From assembly GCA_964468725.1 (NCBI GenBank), contig CAYXVU010000022.1, positions 1 to 40,513 on the forward strand: a stretch of 40,513 nt of DNA, read 5' to 3'. Position numbers and translations under genes: made by a program. The DNA comes from CAYXVU01 sp964468725. GTDB lineage: Bacteria > Acidobacteriota > Blastocatellia > UBA7656. This document shows positions 33,285 to 40,513 of the stretch, piece by piece. The notes under the pieces are model-generated. The model did not search any database. It had not been told where the DNA came from and saw only the letters and a program-made list of their open reading frames with translations. The first letter of the stretch is position 1; each line of letters opens with the position of its first letter.

Positions 33285-33980
33285 ATGCCCTTGATGAAAC
33301 GTGCAGCAGCCGAATTGATCGGCACCTTCTGGCTCGTCTTAGGTGGCTGTGGCAGTGCCGTGTTAGCAGCAGCTTTTCCCAACGTCGGTATCGGATTGGC
33401 AGGCGTTTCGTTAGCCTTCGGACTTACCGTGCTAACGATGGCTTATGCGCTTGGCCATCTTTCGGGCTGCCATTTGAATCCGGCGGTTTCGATTGGCCTT
33501 GCCGTTGGTGGACGGTTCAAAGCATCGGAGTTGCTGCCCTATATCTTGGCGCAGGTGGTCGGTGCGATTGCCGCTGCTGCTTTGTTGTATCTGATCGCCA
33601 GCGGCAAAGCCGGATTCGACCTCAGCGGCGGGCTGGCAGCCAACGGGTATGGCGAGCATTCTCCTGGCAGTTATTCGCTGGTCGCCGGGCTAATCACGGA
33701 GATCGTGATGACGATGATGTTCTTGCTTATCATCCTCGGCGCGACAGATAAACGCGCTCCGCAGGGCTTTGCTCCCATCGCCATCGGATTTGGCTTGACG
33801 TTGATCCATCTCATTAGCATTCCGGTGACCAATACCTCCGTCAATCCGGCGCGCAGCACCGGCCCGGCAGTCATCGTCGGCGGCTGGGCGCTCTCCCAAC
33901 TCTGGCTCTTTTGGGTTGCGCCCCTTGTCGGAGCCGTGATGGGCGGAGCGCTTTATCGTTGGCTCGGTCAAGAAGAGTGA
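33285..33980 (+). CDS. aqpZ: Aquaporin Z
   Basis: A 231-residue inner-membrane water channel with six helices and two NPA half-helices. The NPA motifs are HLNPAVS at Asn65 and SVNPARS at Asn187. Phe45, the His in LIHLISIP, the Thr in TNTSVNP and Arg190 match the narrow AqpZ selectivity filter, so water rather than glycerol is the expected substrate. TNTSVNPARSTGPA is almost identical to that of E. coli AqpZ. AAGGAGG lies five to six bases before the ATG. It is followed by waaF on the opposite strand after 45 bases. Confidence 0.95.
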   Translation: MPLMKRAAAELIGTFWLVLGGCGSAVLAAAFPNVGIGLAGVSLAFGLTVLTMAYALGHLSGCHLNPAVSIGLAVGGRFKASELLPYILAQVVGAIAAAALLYLIASGKAGFDLSGGLAANGYGEHSPGSYSLVAGLITEIVMTMMFLLIILGATDKRAPQGFAPIAIGFGLTLIHLISIPVTNTSVNPARSTGPAVIVGGWALSQLWLFWVAPLVGAVMGGALYRWLGQEE

Positions 33981-34025
33981 TGGCGCGTCAAATGTTGCCC
34001 GGCGCGGAAGGAAGCGGCGCGCCGC

Positions 34026-35078
34026 TCACACCGCCTTCGCGGCCAGCAGCGCGTGCGCCGCTCGATAGACCGCATTCACTTCGACGCCCGTCATGCAGCG
34101 ATGATCTATCGGACAATCGCGCAACATGCAGGGCGCGCACTCGACCTCGTGGCGCACGACGGCGGCGAGGGCTGACAGCGGATGCGTAGCGAAGTGTTCG
34201 GTCGGGCCAAAGATGACGACCGTGGGCACGCCGAGCGCCGCCGCAACGTGCGCCGCCCCTGTGTCATTCGAAAGCAGCAATGCTGTGCACGCGAGGACAG
34301 CTTTTAACTCTGCAATACTGGTCTCTCCGGCAAGCTGTGCGGCGGGCGTTCGCATAGCCTGAGCGACGCGGCGGGCAACCTCGCAATCCCCGGCTGTGCC
34401 GACGATGACGGTCTGGAAACCATCGCGTTCGGCCAGCCAGTCTGCGGTTTGGGCGAAACGCTCGGCCAGCCACTGTTTGGCGCGGCTATTGGTCGCTCCG
34501 GCATTGAGGGCGACGACCGGGCGCGCATCATCAAGGCCAACGGCTGCCAATTTCTGCCGGGCGCGGCTCTTCTCGGACTCCGATACGTGAAGTCGGGGCT
34601 GCACATCCTTCTCCTCAACCGGCGTAGCGCCGCTCATCCACTGCTCAACCGCTGCGGCAATGCGGAGGTAATAAAAGACCTGATGGCGAGTTTGATAATC
34701 GGGCGCAAAACCGACCGCGCGGCTGAGCAGCCATCTACGCCCGTCCGTCGGGTAACCAATAATCGTCTTTGCGCCTGCGGCTTTCGCATCGAGCGCTGCG
34801 CTGAACGAATTGGGCAGCAGGACAGCAACATCGAACCGCTCGCGGCGCAGGCGACGCGTCTCGTTGACGAAGCGCCGCGCAGCATCCCACACGCCGCGCG
34901 CTTCGACTGTCGCCACCACCTCATCCGCCAATCCTTCGCCCGCAAAGAGTCCGCTCACCCATGGGCGGGCAACCAGAGTGATATGGGCGTCGGCAAACGT
35001 GCGGCGCAACCGCTCAAGCGCAGGCAACGCCATCACGGCATCCCCTACCCAGTTTGGTACGCGAATCATTACCCTCAT
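34026..35078 (-). CDS. waaF: ADP-heptose:LPS heptosyltransferase II
   Basis: A 350-residue GT9 glycosyltransferase that adds heptose to the LPS inner core. The N-terminus MRVMIRVPNWVGDAVMALP is the WaaF acceptor-domain start. The C-terminal domain has LLLSNDTGAAHVAAALGVPTVVIFGP, of which DTGAAHVAAALG and VIFGPTEH are the ADP-heptose-binding landmarks. It indicates a diderm organism. The start at 35078 matches the family; the frame open to 35105 would add eight residues of repeat. Upstream are two heptanucleotide arrays. No other LPS gene is nearby. Confidence 0.93.
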   Translation of the reverse strand: MRVMIRVPNWVGDAVMALPALERLRRTFADAHITLVARPWVSGLFAGEGLADEVVATVEARGVWDAARRFVNETRRLRRERFDVAVLLPNSFSAALDAKAAGAKTIIGYPTDGRRWLLSRAVGFAPDYQTRHQVFYYLRIAAAVEQWMSGATPVEEKDVQPRLHVSESEKSRARQKLAAVGLDDARPVVALNAGATNSRAKQWLAERFAQTADWLAERDGFQTVIVGTAGDCEVARRVAQAMRTPAAQLAGETSIAELKAVLACTALLLSNDTGAAHVAAALGVPTVVIFGPTEHFATHPLSALAAVVRHEVECAPCMLRDCPIDHRCMTGVEVNAVYRAAHALLAAKAV

Positions 35079-35086
35079 AATTTCTG

Positions 35087-35114
35087 GCCGAAGGTTGGAG
35101 GTCAACGGTCGAAG
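35087..35114 (-). repeat. Heptanucleotide array just upstream of waaF
   Basis: Four 7-bp units, read on the minus strand as CTTCGAC, CGTTGAC, CTCCAAC, CTTCGGC. The array ends 8 bases before the waaF ATG. CTTCGAC and CTTCGGC also occur in the era array. Confidence 0.7.
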
Positions 35115-35164
35115 GGTAGCGGCTGCGTGGCCTGGATGAGAAGGTCGCCGCCCGCTATTTACGG

Positions 35165-35230
35165 CCCCTCCCTTTCACCTCGTCATCCCCCCGCCCTTTC
35201 ATCCCTTCGCCCCTGCTTCTCATCATTCGG
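35165..35230 (-). repeat. Purine-rich heptanucleotide-like stretch upstream of waaF
   Basis: Read on the minus strand this is a purine-rich, roughly 7-bp periodic stretch (units such as AGGGATG, AAAGGGC, GACGAGG, TGAAAGG) 87-152 bases before the waaF ATG. It resembles the stretch at 4923-5006 before era. Confidence 0.5.
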
Positions 35231-35346
35231 CTCGGTGATTATACATTGATGGGGCGACAAGAGCAGTCCGGCTTCTTCGTTGCACAGCGGCAAGGTGACT
35301 GCTATTGTCTTGTGGCCAGCCAGAGACGTGACTCATAGAGGATGGG

Positions 35347-35674
35347 ATGATTCGAATCGCTATCGTATTCACCATAGCGCTTGCGCTGACCGCTTGTGGC
35401 GCAAGCGAAGCTCCGCTTCAGGATGTGGATAAAGCGGCGGCGTTGTTCTTCGAACGCGTAAAGACTGCCGATTATGATTGGGGCAATCGGCAGAATCCAA
35501 AACTATTCCCGTTTGCGATTTCCGATTGAATCAAGCGGGTCTCAGCGTCGCGTGTCGCCGGTCTACAGCGTCATCTTCGATCAAGCGGTTACCGAGATCA
35601 CCATCAATTTCATTGATGAAGGCGGCGAATGGAAACTGTTGGGCTTTGCCGTCAAACAACGACGACCCGGCTAA
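35347..35674 (+). pseudogene. Decayed small lipoprotein gene with a frameshift
   Basis: The first 60 codons encode MIRIAIVFTIALALTACGAS, a lipoprotein signal with lipobox LTAC, then DVDKAAALFFERVKTADYD, and end at a stop at 35527. From about 35474 the +1 frame continues with AIGRIQNYSRLRFPI and VYSVIFDQAVTEITINF, ending in GEWKLLGFAVKQ, to a stop at 35672. Together they read as the two ends of one small exported protein of the DUF4019/NTF2-like sort. The join is shifted by one base, and a middle part of perhaps 30-40 codons seems lost. An assembly or sequencing error could explain the shift but not easily the missing middle. 35675-35873 contains nothing recognised. Confidence 0.65.
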
Positions 35675-35873
35675 CGCAACGGGCAGTTCGAAAACCATCA
35701 TCGCGGTTCACCGTTGCGGTTCGGCGATGAACCAGCCCTAGCTTTACAAAGCAGGGAAAGACCAAACGGCTACCGCGCACGCGCTCTCCAACCCGTGCGC
35801 TCCGTGCGCGTAGACCGAGTCCCGATCCATTGCACCTACAAAGAGTCGGCGTGTGAGTTTTCCAGGAGGTACT

Positions 35874-38800
35874 ATGAAACTGAGGCTCGTACTTTCGTTC
35901 GTGTTGTTGGCGCTTTTGAGCGTCGTTACGGTGGTTGACGCAGACATCCGCGCCCGATTGAGCGATGCCATCAGCGACGCCGTTGCTAGAGATGACAAAG
36001 CGGCGGGCGCGTTCACCAGCGTGGCGGCAACGACGGCGCGCTATCGCAGCCCGCTCGGCGTTCGCAAACTCGTCATCCCTTCTGATGATGACCAAGCCTG
36101 CCAACAGGCACGACGATTCGGGGCTGTTGAAATTGCCGCCTATGGCTCCTTTCGCCTCTTCGCTCTGCCTGCCGACGCGCTCGAAGCCGCCGAAGCCCAA
36201 GGCGACCGCTTCACGGTGCGCGACGATTACAACGTTCTGTTGCTGCGCGCCGGGGCGATTGACACAACCGAAACGGCTGCGGCGGGCACCTTCTTTGGGA
36301 TTGGCCAGACGCTCAGCGGCAAGCCAGCGCCGGACGCCGAGCGACAAACCGCGAAGACGAAGAATCGCACGCTGCGTTTGATTCAATTCGTCGGCCCGAC
36401 CAAGAGTGAGTGGCTTGAGCAACTGCGCGCCGACGGATTTGAGTTGATCGCCTACGTTCCGAACAACGGGTATCTGGTGCGCGGCACGGCTGCCGCAAGC
36501 GAGCGACTGGCTCAGATGGCACACGCCGCCGCCGCTCGCGGCGAAGCCTTCTTGCAATGGGAAGGCGCGTTCGAAGAGGAGTACAAAATTCACCCCGCGC
36601 TACTTGCGGATGTGCAGAGAGGCGACCAACGCGAAGTCAGCGTCGCCATTCAAATCGCCCGCAGCGCCGACGCTGCCAATCGCCGACCCGAACAGGATGT
36701 GGCCTTCGTGAAACGCCAAGCCGCTTCGATCATTCTCGAACCCTACCCGGTGCTCGGCTTCACCAATGTGCGGTTGCGTATTCGGCTCGACAGATTGGCA
36801 GAGATTGCGGCGCGCGAAAACGTCGTCAATATCGAACCCTGGTCGCCGCCGCAGTTGTTTGATGAAAAGGCTGCACAGATCATTGCAGCGGATTTGATTG
36901 ATGAAGGGAAGAAACCGCGCGCCCCCGGTTATCTGGCGTGGTTGACGGCGCACGGCCTCCATACGCCTTTCTCTTTCATCCTTGACGTATCGGACTCAGG
37001 AGTTGATCAAGGTTCCACCGCAGCGGCGAAATTACATCCCGATTTTCTTGACGCCAGCGGTCAGGGTCGCCTCCGCTATGCGCGCGATTACACCTCGGAC
37101 AACGACCCCGGCGATATATCTGGACACGGGACGATCAATCTCTCCATAGCCGGAGGATCGAATATGGCGACGGCTTCCGGCCTGCGCGACGCCGATGGCT
37201 ATGGCTATGGCATAGGGGTCGCGCCAGGGGTGATGCTCGGTTCATCGAAAATTTTTCTCTCCTCTGGCACTTTCGATCTCAACCAGCCGTACAGCAAGCT
37301 GATTGCCGATGCCTATCGCGATGGCGCGCGCATCTCTTCGAATAGTTGGGGGTCGGCGCAAAATGAGTACACGATTGACGCGCAGGAGTATGATTCGCGC
37401 GCGCGTGACGCGCTGCCCGCGCAACCTGGCAATCAAGAAATCCTACTCTGTTTTGCGGCAGGCAATGCCGGAGTGCCCGGCTTTCTCGGCTCGCCGAGCA
37501 CCGGAAAGAATGTGATTTCGGTCGGCGCTAGCGAGGGCTTTCGCACTGGAGAAGACGGTTGCGCTGTCGAAGCGGCAGATGCCGACAACGCTCTCGATCT
37601 CGCTTTCTTTTCATCGCGTGGCCCGTTACGCGATGGTCGCATCAAACCCGACATCGTCGCCCCCGGCTCGCACATTCAAGGGGCTGCTTCTCAACACGAA
37701 TTCTTCGATGCCACAGGCATTTGCGGTTCGAAATCATCCGATGAACTCTACTTCCCAAAAGATCAAACGCTTTACACGTGGTCGTCCGGCACCAGCCATT
37801 CGACCCCTGCGGTTGCCGGTGCGGCGGCGCTCGTGCGACAGTTTTTCCTCAATCGCGGCGAAGAGCCGAGCGCCGCGTTGATTCGCGCCTTGTTGCTGAA
37901 CACGACGACGTACATGACGGGCGAGCGAGCGGGTGGCAGCCTGCCGCACCCGGCGCAAGGATGGGGGTTGCTCAATCTCAATCGCGCATTCGACAACGCA
38001 GCAAAAATCTTCATCAACCAATCGCATACGTTCACCAGTAGCGGGCAGGATTTCGTCATGACAGGCGATATCAAGGATTCGGGATTGCCCGTCCGCATCA
38101 CATTAGCGTGGACGGATGCGCCGGGCTTGTCGGCCATCGCACCGTGGGTCAACGATCTCGATTTGGAAGTCTTCGTCAATGGCGAGTTGTATCGCGGCAA
38201 TCATCTAGTCGGGCAGACCTCACAACCGGGAGGCGAGGCCGACTCCCGAAATACGACCGAAGCGGTGTGGCTGCCCGCAGGCATTAGCGGGTCGTTTCTG
38301 ATTCGCGTGCGCGCAGCCAACATTGCAGGCGATGGAGTTCCCGGCAATGGGCAGATCGCCGATCAGGACTTCGCGCTTGTCGTCTATAACGGCGAACGCA
38401 AAGACGTAGCCGTTTCCGATTTAGACAGTTTCGCTCTGACCGGCGGCGCAGACGAGATTGCCGACCCCGGTGAAACCGTCGCGCTTCGAGTTCACATCAC
38501 CAATCTATCGCCGGTCGCGCTCACCGGCGGACAAGGCGTTTTAACGACCACGACGGCGGGCGTCACCATAACGACCAACAGCGCCGATTTCCCCATCCTC
38601 ACCACCAATGCGACGGGAGAAAACCTGACGCCCTTTACCTTTATGATTGCGCCTTCGGTGGCTTGCGGAACCGACATTCAATTCACTCTCAATGTCAACA
38701 GCGGCGGCTCAGTCTCGAAGATTCCCTTCTCTGTCGTGGTTGGCAAAACCGAGCCGAATATCTTGCTGACCGACGACGCCGAGGCGGGCGAAGTCAGCTT

Positions 38801-39320
38801 CACGCACGGCAGCTTAATTAAGAAGAAGAAGAAACGCATTGACACATGGATGATCTCCGATAAGCGATTTCGTTCGGGCAGCCACGCCTGGTTTACGGCG
38901 AATCTGGATAAGCAGACCGACAGTTTTCTCAGCACTCCGGCCATCACCTTGCCGACGAGCGGGCGCAGATTGCAGTTGGTCTTTTATCACGCCTTTCAAT
39001 TTGAGCGCGGCGGTTTTGATGGCGGCGTACTGGAGATTTCATCGGGCGGCAACTTCACAGACCTCGGCGATAAAATCATCGAAGGCGGCTATACCGGCAC
39101 CTTGTTCCGCACAACAACCAACCCGCTATCGGAGCGAAAAGGCTGGATCAATGGCAACATCGCGCAGTTTCAAAGAGTCGTCGTTGACCTCAGCAGTTTC
39201 GCAGGTCAGACCGTTACGATTCGCTTCCGCATCGGCACAGACAGTTCGGTCAAAGGCGTCGGCTGGTTCGTTGACGATGTGACAATCGGCGGCGAGCGCG
39301 TCATTTGCACTGCGCCATAG
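35874..39320 (+). CDS. Large secreted subtilisin-like (S8) serine protease
   Basis: An 1,148-residue exported protease. The signal peptide is MKLRLVLSFVLLALLSVVTV. A propeptide-like region (about 30-350) precedes the S8 domain. The catalytic triad is Asp374 in LDVSDSGVD, His418 in ISGHGTINLS and Ser641 in SGTSHSTPAVAG, with oxyanion Asn531 in FAAGNAGVPG. After it comes a beta-sandwich (about 710-850, P-domain-like, with ITLAWTDAPGLS), then an Ig-like stretch, then a jelly-roll/MAM-like end from about 965 (ILLTDDAEAGEVSF to VGWFVDDVTIGG). KKKKKR within it is unusual. AGGAGG lies upstream of the ATG at 35874; a GTG at 35853 is rejected. It probably degrades external proteins. Confidence 0.9.
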   Translation: MKLRLVLSFVLLALLSVVTVVDADIRARLSDAISDAVARDDKAAGAFTSVAATTARYRSPLGVRKLVIPSDDDQACQQARRFGAVEIAAYGSFRLFALPADALEAAEAQGDRFTVRDDYNVLLLRAGAIDTTETAAAGTFFGIGQTLSGKPAPDAERQTAKTKNRTLRLIQFVGPTKSEWLEQLRADGFELIAYVPNNGYLVRGTAAASERLAQMAHAAAARGEAFLQWEGAFEEEYKIHPALLADVQRGDQREVSVAIQIARSADAANRRPEQDVAFVKRQAASIILEPYPVLGFTNVRLRIRLDRLAEIAARENVVNIEPWSPPQLFDEKAAQIIAADLIDEGKKPRAPGYLAWLTAHGLHTPFSFILDVSDSGVDQGSTAAAKLHPDFLDASGQGRLRYARDYTSDNDPGDISGHGTINLSIAGGSNMATASGLRDADGYGYGIGVAPGVMLGSSKIFLSSGTFDLNQPYSKLIADAYRDGARISSNSWGSAQNEYTIDAQEYDSRARDALPAQPGNQEILLCFAAGNAGVPGFLGSPSTGKNVISVGASEGFRTGEDGCAVEAADADNALDLAFFSSRGPLRDGRIKPDIVAPGSHIQGAASQHEFFDATGICGSKSSDELYFPKDQTLYTWSSGTSHSTPAVAGAAALVRQFFLNRGEEPSAALIRALLLNTTTYMTGERAGGSLPHPAQGWGLLNLNRAFDNAAKIFINQSHTFTSSGQDFVMTGDIKDSGLPVRITLAWTDAPGLSAIAPWVNDLDLEVFVNGELYRGNHLVGQTSQPGGEADSRNTTEAVWLPAGISGSFLIRVRAANIAGDGVPGNGQIADQDFALVVYNGERKDVAVSDLDSFALTGGADEIADPGETVALRVHITNLSPVALTGGQGVLTTTTAGVTITTNSADFPILTTNATGENLTPFTFMIAPSVACGTDIQFTLNVNSGGSVSKIPFSVVVGKTEPNILLTDDAEAGEVSFTHGSLIKKKKKRIDTWMISDKRFRSGSHAWFTANLDKQTDSFLSTPAITLPTSGRRLQLVFYHAFQFERGGFDGGVLEISSGGNFTDLGDKIIEGGYTGTLFRTTTNPLSERKGWINGNIAQFQRVVVDLSSFAGQTVTIRFRIGTDSSVKGVGWFVDDVTIGGERVICTAP

Positions 39321-39438
39321 AACCTTGTTATGGGAAACCCGAAGGCGGCTTGCCCTCACGCTGACTGCGCCCGATGGACGGCGACCGCCTTCGAATGGCC
39401 AACCGCATTGATCTGACCCTCACTGCCGGACAAAACTC

Positions 39439-39467
39439 TTGTTTCGCGCTCATCGTCACGATATGCT
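39439..39467 (+). promoter_or_regulatory. Predicted promoter of the exported-protein gene at 39521
   Basis: TTGTTT (39439-39444), 17 bases, TATGCT (39462-39467). The transcript would start near 39474, about 47 bases before the chosen ATG, so longer in-frame starts upstream (39374) fall outside it. Confidence 0.5.
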
Positions 39468-39520
39468 GGCCGCGTTGTGCCCCCTTGATGAATCACCTAT
39501 CAGCATCAATGGGGGTCTTC

Positions 39521-40201
39521 ATGCCAACCGGTCTGTTCCGCAATCTTGCTCTTAGCCTACTGCTTCTATCCTCAAGCGCAGCCTTTGCGCAGCAGACGCA
39601 AAATCCGCCGCCCGCGCCGAAGCGCACGCCTTCGTTGACCACAGAGGATGTCCTTGAGAAATCACCAAAAGTTGTGCGCGAAGAAGCTGAAGTCTCCAAA
39701 CCAACAGTGAGCAAAGAAGTAGGCGGAGTTGCTGATGCCTCCGGGTGGCGACGTTATGAGTTTGCGGAAGCGGGCGTATCGGCGCTCTTTCCGGGCAACC
39801 CCGAACGCCATGCCATGACCGGAGAAAAAACGGACGGGCAGCCATCGCTCATGACCTTTTCCTATCGGGGCACGGAAGGTAACTTTTTGCTCATGGCGCT
39901 TGAGGCTCCAGCCTATCGCAACCTCGACCCCGAACAGACCTTTGCTATGCTCGATCAGCATTGGGAGTCGCTGGTCGGAGGCCTGCACAGATCGAACGGG
40001 CAGCCGATCTCGCGTAAGCTCATTCGGCTCGGCGAGCATCGCGGCCTCGAAATCGTTATCGCCGAGCCACAAGGCAATCTCGTCGCCCATATGTATCTGG
40101 CCAACGGCAAATTCATCTTTGCGATGGCAGGCTATGACAAAAATCTGCCCCGCACCCGCTCGGTGAATAAATTTCTCGGCTCGTTGCGCATTGGCTCTTA
40201 A
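39521..40201 (+). CDS. Exported protein of unknown function
   Basis: A 226-residue exported protein. The signal peptide (MPTGLFRNLALSLLLLSSSA, cut near FAQQ) is followed by a Pro/Lys/Glu-rich linker (about 28-75). The folded domain starts at WRRYEFAEAGVSALFPGNPE, a pattern seen in exported proteins that resemble the PsbP/DcrB fold (FPGNPE... then VAHMYLANGKFIFAMAGY). No catalytic motif was seen. The start at 39521 fits a signal peptide and has a G-rich run five bases upstream; 39509 is an alternative. It lies between the S8 protease and a probable S9 peptidase, but with its own promoter, so a link to proteolysis is only positional. Confidence 0.72.
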   Translation: MPTGLFRNLALSLLLLSSSAAFAQQTQNPPPAPKRTPSLTTEDVLEKSPKVVREEAEVSKPTVSKEVGGVADASGWRRYEFAEAGVSALFPGNPERHAMTGEKTDGQPSLMTFSYRGTEGNFLLMALEAPAYRNLDPEQTFAMLDQHWESLVGGLHRSNGQPISRKLIRLGEHRGLEIVIAEPQGNLVAHMYLANGKFIFAMAGYDKNLPRTRSVNKFLGSLRIGS

Positions 40202-40341
40202 CCGACCATTGGTCGCAGCCTCTCACGCAAAGACCGCGACCGCCGCTTCGGCAAGCTCTCCTTTTTGAATCTGTCCGCCCGACCGCCAAGTTGATGTGTG
40301 GGGATTGGCGGACGAGTCTCTCTTTCGCTGTGCAACCTCGT

Positions 40342-40370
40342 TTGTTTAACTCAGAGGCGAGTTCTATACT
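40342..40370 (+). promoter_or_regulatory. Predicted promoter of the truncated peptidase gene
   Basis: TTGTTT (40342-40347), 17 bases, TATACT (40365-40370). The -35 hexamer is the same as at 39439. The transcript would start near 40377, 32 bases before the ATG. Confidence 0.5.
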
Positions 40371-40408
40371 CTTGCACACTTCATTACGCTTGCGAGAGGA
40401 GAGACTTG

Positions 40409-40513
40409 ATGACCAAACGCCTCGCTCTGCTGTTTACTTGCTTATTTGTTTTTACTACCGCCGCGCAGGCCAAACGCGCGGTCACGCCCGATGATCTGTT
40501 TCGCATCAAAGAT
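40409..40513 (+). CDS. Probable S9 family peptidase, N-terminus only
   Basis: The first 35 codons of a gene that runs off the window. A signal peptide (MTKRLALLFTCLFVFTTAAQ, cut after about 21) is followed by AKRAVTPDDLFRIKD. That is the typical opening of exported prolyl-oligopeptidase/acylaminoacyl-peptidase proteins, whose first propeller blade follows. A strong ribosome-binding site (AGAGGAGAG) and a promoter precede the ATG. The enzyme domain is outside the window, so identity rests on 15 residues. Confidence 0.6.
   Translation, partial: MTKRLALLFTCLFVFTTAAQAKRAVTPDDLFRIKD

Noticed and set aside
34014..34025. Perfect 12-base palindrome GCGGCGCGCCGC between aqpZ and waaF
   Set aside because: Simple GC-rich self-complementarity at the convergent gene end, with no T tract; probably chance.

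Overview
The window looks like a chromosomal segment of a diderm, aerobic, heterotrophic bacterium. Acidobacteriota, and within it Blastocatellia, is my best guess. This rests on the gene order phoH, 7TM-HD, ybeY, CBS protein, era, prmA, rsmE, on an actinobacterial-type fused 2-oxoglutarate decarboxylase/dehydrogenase, on many exported proteins, on an LPS heptosyltransferase, and on degenerate heptanucleotide repeats in spacers. It is inference, because no rRNA is present. GC is moderate to high, with an AT-richer block around 14.2-15.5 kb. Ten Ns at 372-381 mark a scaffold gap.

Layout. 1-7.7 kb: a plus-strand housekeeping cluster (phoH 5'-truncated, pgpH-like c-di-AMP phosphodiesterase, ybeY, CBS/CorC-like protein, era, prmA, rsmE), tightly packed with overlaps at pgpH/ybeY and prmA/rsmE. 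7.8-9.3 kb, minus strand: tRNA-Ser(GCU) with a terminator, and an acyl-CoA dehydrogenase. 9.4-13.1 kb: the large fused E2-E1 2-oxoglutarate enzyme, with divergent promoters between it and the dehydrogenase. 13.2-15.1 kb: two AT-richer exported proteins, one with a MopE-like and EF-hand-like calcium-binding architecture. 15.5-16.9 kb: a PhoPQ-activated-type exported hydrolase. 17.0-19.3 kb: a methionine-salvage cluster (mtnB, mtnD, a small membrane protein, mtnC). 19.4-25.3 kb: an O-methyltransferase, a phenylacetate-CoA-ligase-like enzyme, a KaiC-REC-degenerate-GGDEF signalling protein and a possibly leaderless HD hydrolase.

25.5-29.1 kb (minus): a second protein with the same calcium-binding C-terminus, a secreted DsbA-like thiol oxidoreductase with a SurA-like front half, and a 72-residue HTH protein with two CxxC pairs. 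29.6-32.6 kb: an exported trio (NTF2/lumazine-like protein, PQQ-type beta-propeller, Tat-lipoprotein of the questin-oxidase-like family). 32.8-34 kb: a two-cluster ferredoxin and an AqpZ aquaporin. 34-35.1 kb: waaF on the minus strand. 35.3-40.5 kb: a decayed lipoprotein gene, a large secreted subtilisin-like protease, another exported protein, and the start of what is probably an S9 peptidase.

The least ordinary structure is outside the genes. Degenerate 7-bp tandem arrays sit directly before several start codons (pgpH, corC-like, era, waaF), and in era the start codon lies inside the array. Several spacers also carry well-formed TTGNNN-N17-TANNNT promoters, three of them with the same -10 hexamer TAGATT, which helped decide start codons. 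I saw no CRISPR array, prophage, transposase or classic defence system.
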